Made by a program: the position numbers and the translations under genes. The notes under the pieces were generated by a model that saw only the letters and a list, made by a program, of their open reading frames with translations, had not been told where the DNA came from and did no database searches. Positions 7,766-16,529 of a stretch of 64,000 nt of DNA are shown here, piece after piece. Source of the stretch: an uncultured Parvularculaceae bacterium (lineage in GTDB: Bacteria; Pseudomonadota; Alphaproteobacteria; Caulobacterales; Parvularculaceae). The stretch lies in contig CAMYLZ010000029.1 in the NCBI GenBank assembly GCA_947259375.1, positions 50,520 through 114,519 of the forward strand. The letters run 5' to 3'. Each line of letters opens with the position of its first letter. Positions within the stretch are counted from its first letter, which is position 1.

Positions 7766-7930
7766 ATGACAGCGCTGATCGTTGCTTTCAAAGCGGTTAT
7801 TTTGATAGCGCTTTCAATTGGGGCGTTTGCAGCTTTAGCCGTGCTCGTTGGGTTTGATCCGGCGATCGGGGGCGAAGTGTCCGGCTGCAAAGTCGAGCCG
7901 TCACCGATCTGTCTCGTTACTATATTCTGA
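7766..7930 (+). CDS. 54-residue small membrane protein downstream of pspC
   Basis: Small ORF beginning MTALIVAFKAVILIALSIGA with one long hydrophobic segment (residues about 3-30) and a short tail containing a single cysteine (VSGCKVEPSP). GGGAGGGTGCA gives a good ribosome binding site at the ATG at 7766. It lies 81 bases after pspC in the same direction and could be a psp accessory peptide like PspD, but sequence alone does not show homology. Confidence 0.55.
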   Translation: MTALIVAFKAVILIALSIGAFAALAVLVGFDPAIGGEVSGCKVEPSPICLVTIF

Positions 7931-8020
7931 GGCGCCAAATGCGCTTGCCCGCGGGCGCTTCGCTTATTACATTAATGCGAATTCAAGAGCTATGATTTGG
8001 CTCAAGCGAGGACGCACTGA

Positions 8021-9139
8021 ATGACGGAATCGAAGCGCGGCGGGAGCGCTGGGGGAGCATTTTCCGAAGACAATTTCGAGAAAAGAGGGTCGAATTCTGG
8101 CCTTCCTAATGCCCATTATCGGGAGAGGAAGGGCAAAAGACAACTTGGTGCGCCGCGGTTCGCCGCGCTTGATCTTGGCACGAATAATTGCCGGCTTTTG
8201 ATAGCGGCGCCGCGGGGGCGCGATTTACGAATTGTTGATGCGTTTTCGCGGATTGTACGGCTCGGCGAGGGCGTATCGCGCACGGGGCTGCTTTCTGATG
8301 TTGCGATGGAGCGAGCGATCAGCGCTTTGAAAGCCTGTCGTGTAAAAATTGATCGGCGTGCGGTCACGCATATGCGCTGTATTGCGACGCAAGCGTGTCG
8401 TGGAGCGTCAAACGGAGCGGCTTTCCTGGAGTGCGTGCAAGCGGAAACCGGCCTTGAGTTTGAAATTATTTCGACAGAGGAAGAGGCAAGGCTAGCGGTC
8501 GCTGGTTGCTCGGAGCTGATCGATAATGAGGCGTCTGCGGGGCTGATATTCGATATTGGCGGCGGGTCTACCGAACTCTCGTGGGTACAACGCCATGCGA
8601 AGAATGCGGTTGTCGAAGCGGTAGCATGGACTTCGTTGCCATTTGGCGTTGTTAGTCTTTCGGAAAAATGGGATGGCCGTTCACTAGGTGGCGCGACTTA
8701 CAAAGCAATTGTTGAAGAAGTCCGGGGAGAGATATCGAAAATCGGTGATCCGGCGGGAATTAAGAGCTTCTTTCGCGATGGGCGCGCGCATTTGCTCGGC
8801 ACGTCGGGAACTGTAACGTCGATCGCCGGGGTGCATCTGGGGCTCAAGCGCTATCGTCGCGACAAAGTTGATGGATTGTGGCTCTCGTCCGATCAGACTC
8901 GTGACGTGAGTGAAAACCTCCGTAAAATGAGTTTCGCGGAGCGCGCCGAGGAGCCATGCATTGGCGAGGACCGTGCGGATCTTGTGGTCTGCGGATGCGC
9001 GATTCTGGAAGCGCTGCTGCTCGAATGGCCTACTGACCGGATACGGGTGGCCGATCGAGGGTTGCGCGAGGGGATTCTTGTCGATTTGTCGCGTGAGGCG
9101 CGCAAAGAGCGGCGACGAAGACAACCGCTGAAATCTTGA
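8021..9139 (+). CDS. ppx: Ppx/GppA family phosphatase
   Basis: Exopolyphosphatase / pppGpp pyrophosphatase family, 372 aa, of the actin-like ATPase fold. Phosphate-binding motifs are FAALDLGTNNCRLLI and LIFDIGGGSTELSW; EIISTEEEARLA is the conserved segment between them. The first ~40 residues are polar and poorly conserved, so translation could begin later. Whether polyphosphate or pppGpp is preferred cannot be read from sequence. Convergent with the tRNA gene 6 bp downstream. Confidence 0.93.
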   Translation: MTESKRGGSAGGAFSEDNFEKRGSNSGLPNAHYRERKGKRQLGAPRFAALDLGTNNCRLLIAAPRGRDLRIVDAFSRIVRLGEGVSRTGLLSDVAMERAISALKACRVKIDRRAVTHMRCIATQACRGASNGAAFLECVQAETGLEFEIISTEEEARLAVAGCSELIDNEASAGLIFDIGGGSTELSWVQRHAKNAVVEAVAWTSLPFGVVSLSEKWDGRSLGGATYKAIVEEVRGEISKIGDPAGIKSFFRDGRAHLLGTSGTVTSIAGVHLGLKRYRRDKVDGLWLSSDQTRDVSENLRKMSFAERAEEPCIGEDRADLVVCGCAILEALLLEWPTDRIRVADRGLREGILVDLSREARKERRRRQPLKS

Positions 9140-9145
9140 AATAGT

Positions 9146-9222
<77 letters not shown>

Positions 9223-9344
9223 CCAACTGTTCCCGGCCGAACTATGGAGCGCGATTGGTGCGTTCCGGCGGCGGGAAAGCGGGATATAACGAAGTGGCGA
9301 GGGCGCCGCAAGGGCCAATGCAATTTATTTTTTTCCGCGGTGAA

Positions 9345-10484
9345 TTATGGCGTTTCAGGTAGGTCTATCGCGGTCTCCGACACCAGCATATCCACTACTT
9401 CGATGAAGGCTTCGTTTTCGTCCGCACCTTGGTGTCGAGCTTTGGTGAAAGTATCGATCTGCCGGCAAGCGCTTGTGCCGCGCTTCAGAATGGTGCGAGC
9501 ATGCTGGACTTCAGTCAAGCAGCCCAGAGCCGTTGCATCCTCTTTCACCAATTCGATGATTTCCTCAATCAGTGACCCGAACGGAACGCACTCTCCGCGG
9601 CCAAGGTCAATCATGCTCTTTGAGCATCCATATCGCTCGGCGCGCCAGCGATTTTCCTCAAGCATAATGCGCGGATAGATACGCCATCGCATATTTCGCT
9701 GCTTGATCCTTGCTAGCATTCTGAGGATGGACTGATAGAGCGCGGCGATACACAGTGCGTCCTCAAGCCGCGTGCAAACATCCGTAATGCGCATTTCCAG
9801 AGTTGGAAAGCGCGCGCTAGGGCGCATATCCCACCAGAGTTTTGTTCCGTCTTCGATGACGCCAGCGGAGATCAGCCGCTCGATTACTCGTTCATATTCC
9901 GACCAGCTTTCGTATCGATCCGGGAGGCCGGTACGCGGCATGGAGTCGAATATCCCGAGCCGCGTGCACCGCATGGCCATATCGTGCCCGCCCCAAAAGG
10001 GGGAAGAGGTTGAAAGGGCCAACAGGTGCGGCAGGAAATAACGCATCTGATTCATCAAATCGATGCGGTCGTCTTTATCTTCTATTCCAGCATGGACGTG
10101 CATGCCGCAAATCAGCATGCGTCGAATGACGCCCCCCATATCAGAGTCCAGAAGGTCGTAGCGGGGCGCAGGCGTGTGTTTCTGCTGTCCCCATTGAGCG
10201 AAAGGGTGAGTTGAGGCCGCCATTAGCCGCATGTCGTATTTTTCGGCGGTATTGATGATGACAGAGCGGAGCGCCGTTAGGTGCCGGCGCGCTTCAGCAA
10301 TATCCGTACAAACTGGTGTGCCTATTTCAATTTGGCACTTCAGGAATTCAGGCGTGACCCTTTCCCCGAGTCGCTCCTTGCATTCCTCCATGAAGTCCGG
10401 CGATGGATCCACGACAAGATTGCGCGTGTGCGGATCGACAAGAAGATACTCTTCTTCCACACCAAGCGTCAGTGTCGGCAGCAT
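9345..10484 (-). CDS. Carboxylate-amine ligase, GCS2/YbdK family
   Basis: ATP-dependent glutamate-cysteine-ligase-like enzyme, 379 aa, close to the E. coli YbdK length. Family landmarks are the N-terminal LTLGVEEEYLLVD, CGMHVHAGI (metal/ATP site), WWDMRPSARFPTLEMRITDV and the C-terminal helical region. YbdK has weak glutamate-cysteine ligase activity in vitro and its physiological substrate is unclear. The ATG at 10484 is preferred over a longer ORF because GGAAGGGG sits 7 bases upstream and the family N-terminus begins there. Transcribed after the N-formylglutamate amidohydrolase gene with a 47-base gap. Confidence 0.9.
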   Translation of the reverse strand: MLPTLTLGVEEEYLLVDPHTRNLVVDPSPDFMEECKERLGERVTPEFLKCQIEIGTPVCTDIAEARRHLTALRSVIINTAEKYDMRLMAASTHPFAQWGQQKHTPAPRYDLLDSDMGGVIRRMLICGMHVHAGIEDKDDRIDLMNQMRYFLPHLLALSTSSPFWGGHDMAMRCTRLGIFDSMPRTGLPDRYESWSEYERVIERLISAGVIEDGTKLWWDMRPSARFPTLEMRITDVCTRLEDALCIAALYQSILRMLARIKQRNMRWRIYPRIMLEENRWRAERYGCSKSMIDLGRGECVPFGSLIEEIIELVKEDATALGCLTEVQHARTILKRGTSACRQIDTFTKARHQGADENEAFIEVVDMLVSETAIDLPETP

Positions 10485-10531
10485 GGTACGCCCCTTCCAT
10501 TGGCCAGCGATTGCACCGGACTTAACACTGA

Positions 10532-11266
10532 TTATTGCACAAGTTCTCGTACGCCACCCGCGACAAGTTCTGCCATTTTTTCTATTTCTTCGTCGCAACT
10601 GAGATAATCTTGACGAAACTCCATAGTCAGATGACTGATATTGATTGGTCCAACATGGCGGTCGACGGAGTAATTGAATTCTCTCGCGTCATAAGGCTGA
10701 TTATCGCCAATTGGCCAATCAGTTTCACGGCTGAGAAAGTCGATCGTTGCACGGGCGCTTCGCTCATCCTCCCGCCACAAGAGACCTACAGGCCAGGGGC
10801 GGTCTTCGGCGGCGCCCATTAGCCGATTGGTGAAGCTGTGAATGGAAATGACAAAAAGTTTTTCCGTGTTTTCCCGGGCCCTATTCAATTCCGCGGCAAG
10901 CTGGTCATGATAGGGCATGTGAAATTGCTCAATACGGGCCCGGCGTTGAGCGTCATTCAACATCTGATTTCCGGGAATCGGGATTTGATCGCTAGTTGCG
11001 GGGATGAGGTCGTTTGACGTCAAGGCGCGGTTAGGGTCTATGATCAATCTTGAAAAGGCGCACTGAAACAGTGCGCAACCCAGCCGTTTCGCAATCGCTT
11101 CGGCGATAGCACTCGCGCCAATGTCCCAGGCAATATGAGTTTCAAGGAGGTCCTCAGGCATTCCGAGGTCGTTTAAGTCGACCGGAATGTGGTTTGAGGC
11201 ATGGTCGCAAAACACGAAAAACGGCGCGGCGCCATAGGTCGTAAAATGCGAGACTGGGTTTTGCAT
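10532..11266 (-). CDS. N-formylglutamate amidohydrolase family protein
   Basis: Zinc-dependent amidohydrolase of the HutG/FGase family, 244 aa. Visible motifs are FVFCDHASNHIP near residue 18, DIGA, RLIIDPNR and ISIHSFTN. The family releases formate from N-formylglutamate at the end of one histidine-degradation route, but many alphaproteobacterial copies lie outside hut loci as here. Its neighbour, a glutamate-using ligase, suggests both act on related gamma-glutamyl or formyl-amino-acid compounds; that link is inference. Confidence 0.88.
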   Translation of the reverse strand: MQNPVSHFTTYGAAPFFVFCDHASNHIPVDLNDLGMPEDLLETHIAWDIGASAIAEAIAKRLGCALFQCAFSRLIIDPNRALTSNDLIPATSDQIPIPGNQMLNDAQRRARIEQFHMPYHDQLAAELNRARENTEKLFVISIHSFTNRLMGAAEDRPWPVGLLWREDERSARATIDFLSRETDWPIGDNQPYDAREFNYSVDRHVGPINISHLTMEFRQDYLSCDEEIEKMAELVAGGVRELVQ

Positions 11267-11327
11267 GGTCCTATTCCACCGCGTGAATGCGCGATGCGCA
11301 AGAGGGCTTTAAATGCGACCCGCATGC

Positions 11328-11354
11328 GAACGGCGGCCATGAGGGCCGCCGTTC
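11328..11354 (-). terminator. Hairpin after the TonB-dependent receptor gene
   Basis: Perfect 11-bp stem GAACGGCGGCC/GGCCGCCGTTC with a 5-nt loop, just beyond the receptor stop. No T tract follows on the minus strand, so it is a weak terminator or 3'-protecting structure. Confidence 0.5.
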
Positions 11355-11378
11355 ATCAGCCTGTCAATTCCGACAGGG

Positions 11379-13751
11379 TCAGAAACTCTTGCGCAACGTG
11401 ACGCCGAATGTCCGTGGCTGATTGGTGCGGAATCCGAGTCGCGCCCGTCCGCCACGTTCGCGGTCGAAGGAAAGGAGCGCGTTTTCATCGAAAAGGTTAT
11501 TAGCATAGATGAAAATTGACAGGGACTCCCAATCAATACCCGCTTGCAGATTGACGAGCTGATAAGAGTTTAGCTCGAGATCGAGGCTGACAACGTCGGT
11601 GCCTGGCGCGCCGCCAAAGGCGAGGCCGGAAACGAAATCCCCGGCGTCCGGCTCCTGATCGGATGGTTGCGTGAACCTGGAGCCGACATGTTGAGCCGAG
11701 AGAGCGATGAACCCTTCCGCATCACCGTTCAGATTGAGCGGGAAAGTATAAGAGGCGGTGGCTGCAATCTGGAACTCCGGCACCGAGGCGAGCCGGTTTC
11801 CATCGCGAATCCCGGCAAGGACATTGCCGTTTCCATCAACGACGTCAGTGTCGAATTGGGACTCCACCCAGCTACCCGCCAGCGACAGGTCGAGCCCGGG
11901 TGCAAGCTCGGCGGACATTTCCGCTTCGACGCCTAGTGTGTGAGCTTCAGGCACATTGAAAACGATGCGCGAGGAACATGAACCGGCGTCCAACGTGACC
12001 TGCAACCCATTGATGTCAGTGTAAAAGGCGGCGGCATTGAAGCTGATGGGGCCGGTATTAAGCTTGGCGCCGACCTCGTAATTCCAAAGGGTCTCGTCGC
12101 CAAAGTCCTGAAAGTCGCCGAATATTGCTTCATCTTCCGGCGTGCAGAGCGGGACATTGAGTGGGTCGTTGACTCCTCCAAGCCTAAATCCTTTCGAGGC
12201 TTGGGCGTTCAATGTCAGCGAATCCGAAGCGTCGTAGCTGAGCAGGAATCGCGGTGCAAACCCGTCTGACGACGTCGTGTCCGTCTGATCGGCAAGACTT
12301 GAAAACAGACCGCCCTGCAAAATCGAACGAACTTCATCATAGTCATAGTACCGTACGCCGCCAGTTGCATGTAGCCGGTCGGTCACATCAAATGTAGCTT
12401 CGCCAAAAAATGCGAGCTGTTCGAGGTCATATGGCAAATCCGACGTGAAAGGCTGGTCCGGCAAATTAAAGCCGTTATCCACGGCCGCCGCGGTGCCAGC
12501 GCCAAGCACCATATCTGTGAACGCGTCATAACCGGGTGTTGGCAAGCGCTGTCGATAAAACCGCTCAGTGTCGGAATAAAAAATACCGACCACCCAATCG
12601 AGCCGGTTGTCGCCGACAGAGGCAAGGCGCGCTTCTTGCGTGAATTGCTGGACTTCGGTTGTGTCGCGAAGGTTGGACGGGATTAGCACCGCTGCATCTG
12701 GGTAGCCAAGATCTACGGAAACCGAGCCGGTCAGGGCGCTGGCGTCACGGCTGACAAGCAACTCGCGATCCGTGTAGCTTGTTATTGCAGTGAAGGCGAC
12801 AGAGCCGAGAGTCCATTCAAGGGTCGCGTCTGCAATCAGGATTTCATCTTCAAATGCTTCGTCCCGAAGCAGATATTGCTGACGTTCGCCGAGTTGAATT
12901 GGAGGCCGGGAGGAGGTGAAAGGGTTTGCGTACAGATTGAATACTTCCTGACGATTGAAGCCATCCGTTGAAATGTCCTGGTAAATCACGCGAGGTGTAA
13001 TTACGAGGTTGGAAGATGGTTCCCAGCGCAATGCCGCCCGCCCACCGAAACGGTGTCCGCCATTTACGTCATTATCTTCTCCGGATTGACCTTCGCGGAA
13101 AGCGTCGATAAAGCCGCCATATTCCGTATAGCCCCCAACAATGCGTAGAGCCGCTGTGTCGCCGAGCGGGAAATTCATCATGCCTTTCCCGTGCCCCCCG
13201 GTTCCACCACCTTCAATCACATTTACATTGCCCTCGATTTGGCCTTCAAATTCGCCAATCTTGGGTTGATTTGTAATATAGCGAATGGTGCCGCCAATAG
13301 AGCCGGAACCGAACAACGTGCCCTGGGGGCCACGCAGAGTTTCGACGCGATTGAGGTCATAAAGGTCGAGATCGGGTGTAAAAAGAGATAGGGAAATGAC
13401 GGATTCATCAAGATAGACTCCGACCTGTTCCTTGACGCCAGGCTGGTCTCGTACAATCTGTCCCGCCGAAACGCCGCGTATGGCGACCTGGCTTTGCCCA
13501 GGTCCCAGATTCTGAATGATCAGTCCAGCGACATTACGCGACAGGTCTTCCAGGTTTTGCGAGCCAGTTTTCTGGATGGCGTCTTGCGTCTGTGCGTTAA
13601 TGGAGAATGGCACATCTTGAATGGCTTGTTCCCGCTTCGTCGCGGTGACGATGATGACATCCCCGTCGGCGTCTTGCGCGATGGCGGACGCGCTCGCAAT
13701 GGCAAACACGGAAACAGACGCGGCGAGCGCGCCTTTAGCGACATGGTTCAT
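11379..13751 (-). CDS. TonB-dependent outer-membrane receptor
   Basis: 790-residue outer-membrane transporter. Signal peptide about residues 1-25 (ending ASASAIAQ), then the TonB-box-like segment DVIIVTATKREQ, a plug domain (RGVSAGQI, ETLRGPQGTLFGSGSIGGTI) and a 22-strand-type barrel ending in an aromatic residue (TLRKSF). This subfamily is abundant in sphingomonads and hyphomonads; the ligand could be a siderophore, vitamin or oligosaccharide. Strong GGAGGGAG ribosome site before the ATG. Transcribed alone. Confidence 0.95.
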   Translation of the reverse strand: MNHVAKGALAASVSVFAIASASAIAQDADGDVIIVTATKREQAIQDVPFSINAQTQDAIQKTGSQNLEDLSRNVAGLIIQNLGPGQSQVAIRGVSAGQIVRDQPGVKEQVGVYLDESVISLSLFTPDLDLYDLNRVETLRGPQGTLFGSGSIGGTIRYITNQPKIGEFEGQIEGNVNVIEGGGTGGHGKGMMNFPLGDTAALRIVGGYTEYGGFIDAFREGQSGEDNDVNGGHRFGGRAALRWEPSSNLVITPRVIYQDISTDGFNRQEVFNLYANPFTSSRPPIQLGERQQYLLRDEAFEDEILIADATLEWTLGSVAFTAITSYTDRELLVSRDASALTGSVSVDLGYPDAAVLIPSNLRDTTEVQQFTQEARLASVGDNRLDWVVGIFYSDTERFYRQRLPTPGYDAFTDMVLGAGTAAAVDNGFNLPDQPFTSDLPYDLEQLAFFGEATFDVTDRLHATGGVRYYDYDEVRSILQGGLFSSLADQTDTTSSDGFAPRFLLSYDASDSLTLNAQASKGFRLGGVNDPLNVPLCTPEDEAIFGDFQDFGDETLWNYEVGAKLNTGPISFNAAAFYTDINGLQVTLDAGSCSSRIVFNVPEAHTLGVEAEMSAELAPGLDLSLAGSWVESQFDTDVVDGNGNVLAGIRDGNRLASVPEFQIAATASYTFPLNLNGDAEGFIALSAQHVGSRFTQPSDQEPDAGDFVSGLAFGGAPGTDVVSLDLELNSYQLVNLQAGIDWESLSIFIYANNLFDENALLSFDRERGGRARLGFRTNQPRTFGVTLRKSF

Positions 13752-13976
13752 TAGCTCCCTCCGAACATTTTCGTTGTGGCGAGAGTTTGAATGAGGTGCG
13801 CTTGCCGCGCAATCTTCGCTGCTGCGCTGGCATGCCCCGGAAGCATTGATTCGTCGATGTTTTCCCGAGTGTTGCGCAAATTCAATTAAGATTCGTGCGT
13901 GGAATTAGCAAAATGTTGCGCTGCGCTGCGGCAATGTCAGATCGGGCAGATATTCCGGAGGAGGAGCTTTCCCGGT

Positions 13977-15122
13977 TTATAACTCTATCAGTTCTACAGC
14001 ACTGCCTTTCAATTTGAGGGCAATCTCGCCGCGTTTTAGCCGAAGCGCAGGTTCTCCGAATATCTCGCGGCGCCAGCCGACCAGCGCGGGCACCTCGGCT
14101 TCGTCGTTTCGGGCGATCGCTTCAAGGTCCGCGCTTGTCGCAATGAGCTTCGGTGCGACATGAAATGCCTCGCATTGACGCTTCAGCAGCACCTTCAAGA
14201 GTTCCAAAACGTCAGCGGAGACTTTCTCTCTCTCGGGTCTGTCAATGTTAGGAACTTCGTTTCGGTTGAGGTTCAAGCCATGCTGAATGGTTTCAAGGAT
14301 GGCGCTGCCGGACCGTGATCGTTCGAAGCCGGATGGAATTGATCTCGCGCGCGCCAGGCTCTTGGCGTCTTTTGGTTGAAGCCGCGCTAATTCGTAAATC
14401 GACTCATCCTTAAGTACGCGATTGCGTGGAATATCCTTTGTCTGGGCTTCGCGCTCGCGCCATTCGGCCAGCTTGATGACGACACCCATTTCCTTGGGGC
14501 GCACGCCTTTCAATTTTAAACGTTTCCAGGCTTTTTCCGGTTTGACAAAATATAGGTCGCCTTGGTGCAGCGCTCGCATTTCCTCTTCGACCCAATGCAT
14601 TCTCTTTCGATCTTCCAAAGAGTGTTTGAGGAGCGGGTATGCGTCCCGCAAATGCGTTACATCGGACAGCGCATAAGTTAATTGAGCATCCGTAAGGGGG
14701 CGGCGTGACCAGTCCGTGAAGCGTGAGCCCTTGTCGATCTTTGCTTTCAGAAGCGTTCGCATCAGGGGTTCATAACCAATCTGGTCGCCAAATCCGCAGG
14801 CCATAGCTGCGATTTGCGTATCGAAGAGAGGAGAGGGAACGTCATTGAGCAATTTGTAGAATATTTCGAGATCCTGACGGGCTGCATGGAAGACTTTCAT
14901 AGTCTGGGGGTCCGCCAGGACTTCGAGAAAGGGGTCGAGGCTTATTCCATCGGCCAGGGGGTCGATAATCGCTTCCACGCCGTTCGCCGCTGCCTGAATA
15001 AGGCAAAGAAACGGCCAATAGGTTTTTTCCCGCATGAATTCGGTATCGACCGCGATGTAGGGCTGTTCGCGCAGCGCGGTACAAAAAGTGTGGAGATCGT
15101 CGGTTGTTGTAATGACTTGCAT
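13977..15122 (-). CDS. rnd: Ribonuclease D
   Basis: 3'-5' exoribonuclease acting in tRNA 3' processing, 381 aa. DEDDy catalytic residues: VDTEFMREKTYWP (Asp26 and Glu28), FHAARQDLEIF, and YALSDVTHL (Tyr...Asp). An HRDC domain follows in the C-terminal half (about residues 210-290). Translation from MQVITTTDDL at 15122 gives the usual alphaproteobacterial N-terminus; the ORF extends 19 codons further upstream without family similarity. Confidence 0.93.
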   Translation of the reverse strand: MQVITTTDDLHTFCTALREQPYIAVDTEFMREKTYWPFLCLIQAAANGVEAIIDPLADGISLDPFLEVLADPQTMKVFHAARQDLEIFYKLLNDVPSPLFDTQIAAMACGFGDQIGYEPLMRTLLKAKIDKGSRFTDWSRRPLTDAQLTYALSDVTHLRDAYPLLKHSLEDRKRMHWVEEEMRALHQGDLYFVKPEKAWKRLKLKGVRPKEMGVVIKLAEWREREAQTKDIPRNRVLKDESIYELARLQPKDAKSLARARSIPSGFERSRSGSAILETIQHGLNLNRNEVPNIDRPEREKVSADVLELLKVLLKRQCEAFHVAPKLIATSADLEAIARNDEAEVPALVGWRREIFGEPALRLKRGEIALKLKGSAVELIEL

Positions 15123-15182
15123 GGCCAGCGCTTCTATCCCACGCCGGCGTTCGGAAACAAGATGGTTTCGCCAATGCAATAA

Positions 15183-15209
15183 TGCCGCGCCCTTGTTTGG
15201 GGCGCGGCA
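15183..15209 (-). terminator. Hairpin after the SppA-like gene
   Basis: TGCCGCGCCC (15183-15192) pairs with GGGCGCGGCA (15200-15209), loop of 7. It lies between the SppA-like gene and rnd, both on the minus strand. Only a weak AT-rich tail follows, so termination is plausible but unproven. Confidence 0.5.
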
Positions 15210-15245
15210 GAATTCATGAAATCCATATGTGTGTCGGATAAGAGC

Positions 15246-16346
15246 CTATAGGCCGCAGAGAGACATCAGGGTTTGTGCGCTCATCGCGATTGGACCGCTT
15301 TTCAGTTCGGCGCAGATCGCGCCATGCCGTGAAGCTTCAGCCCGTCCCCCGCTAAATGCAGCGAGCGTAGCGCCAAACATTTTTTCAAATGGGCTTTGCT
15401 CGATTTCTGGGGGCGATATGACTTTCCAGTCATCGCCTTCCGCGCCGATTTCGCTGGCTATATATTGCAATGTTTCCTGATAGGTCTTGGATCCATCGAT
15501 ATAGCCGTAAGTTTCAGCAAGACCGTTTGCATAAATCATGGCGCCATGCTGCTCCACCAGCGCCGTGCGGTCGAGCGGGCGGTGAGTGGTGATATGATCC
15601 AGAAACTTCTCGTAAAACTCTTTGGTGCTGGCTTCGAGAAGGGTTTTTTCCCGCTCGGTCATGGGACGAAACGGGTTGAAGAGATCCTTGCCTTCGCTAG
15701 CGGCGATCACTGTCGACTTTATCCCTCCACGAGTTGTTATGCCTGTCCCGAAGAGGCCGCCATCGATGGCGACCGGGTCGTCGAAAAAGAAGAAGTTGCC
15801 GAAAATAACACCAACGCTTCCGATAAGGCTGCCGTGATCCGCGAATATCTGATCGGCCGCCGCAGTCGACCAAACGCCGCCGGAGGCAGAAATCAGGTCA
15901 ACATGTGCGACAATCGGTTTTCCGGCATTTTTGACGGCCATTACGCCGTCGTGAATGGCCTCGCTGCCAATGATCGAACCGCCCGGCGTCGAAACGAAAA
16001 GCATAACTGCATTGACGTTTTCGTCTTTGGCAGCGTCCAAAAGCTGCTGTTTCACTTCATAGCCGTAAGTGACGGTTTCGAGTGAGGTGAAAAAGCCAGA
16101 TTCGTCTTCGGGCGCGTGGGTTAGGATTGGCCCCTTGATATCAACGCGCAATATTGCGTTGTTGCTTTCTTCTTCACCATAGGTCGTTTTTGAAACTGGC
16201 TCTTTTGAGGCGGATTTGCCGCTTGCGCCAGCTCCCGCGATGGCGGCGACGCCGCAGGATACTAGCCCAATGATTAGTATGCCTCCGACGATCATTTTGA
16301 TGATCATGCGAAACAAGTCAGGTATTAAAGGCGGTCTGTCGGCCAT
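15246..16346 (-). CDS. SppA-like signal peptide peptidase (S49 family)
   Basis: Inner-membrane serine protease of the S49 family, short single-domain form (366 aa). One N-terminal transmembrane segment (about residues 13-38) anchors it, with the catalytic domain in the periplasm. The Ser/Lys dyad is visible: Ser155 in LISASGGVW and Lys210 in RGGIKSTV. Predicted to degrade cleaved signal peptides or membrane fragments. The start at 16346 is fixed by GGAGGGA placed a few bases upstream; an earlier ATG overlaps that site. Confidence 0.9.
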   Translation of the reverse strand: MADRPPLIPDLFRMIIKMIVGGILIIGLVSCGVAAIAGAGASGKSASKEPVSKTTYGEEESNNAILRVDIKGPILTHAPEDESGFFTSLETVTYGYEVKQQLLDAAKDENVNAVMLFVSTPGGSIIGSEAIHDGVMAVKNAGKPIVAHVDLISASGGVWSTAAADQIFADHGSLIGSVGVIFGNFFFFDDPVAIDGGLFGTGITTRGGIKSTVIAASEGKDLFNPFRPMTEREKTLLEASTKEFYEKFLDHITTHRPLDRTALVEQHGAMIYANGLAETYGYIDGSKTYQETLQYIASEIGAEGDDWKVISPPEIEQSPFEKMFGATLAAFSGGRAEASRHGAICAELKSGPIAMSAQTLMSLCGL

Positions 16347-16405
16347 AGGTCCCTCCATCGGTGCAACATCAAAAACGCGCCGAAGGGTAAGAAGGATGGT
16401 GATGA

Positions 16406-16425
16406 ATGTAAAGCGTGTTTTACAT
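16406..16425. promoter_or_regulatory. Perfect TyrR-box-like palindrome between sppA-like gene and aspS
   Basis: ATGTAAA-GCGTGT-TTTACAT, a perfect 7+6+7 dyad containing the TyrR/PhhR consensus TGTAAA-N6-TTTACA. It sits 60 bp upstream of the SppA-like start and about 105 bp upstream of aspS. No TyrR homologue is encoded in this window. Confidence 0.5.
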
Positions 16426-16529
16426 CTCGGTTCCTGGAGCTTGGGACGTAAGAGTTCCCATTACGACCTTGACATTGCGCTGCGGCGTTGCCACTCCGGC
16501 GCGATCAGATTTCTGAAAAAGGGTTTCCC

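Noticed and set aside
16469..16497. TTGACA as -35 of an aspS promoter
   Set aside because: No AT-rich -10 hexamer 16-18 bases downstream.
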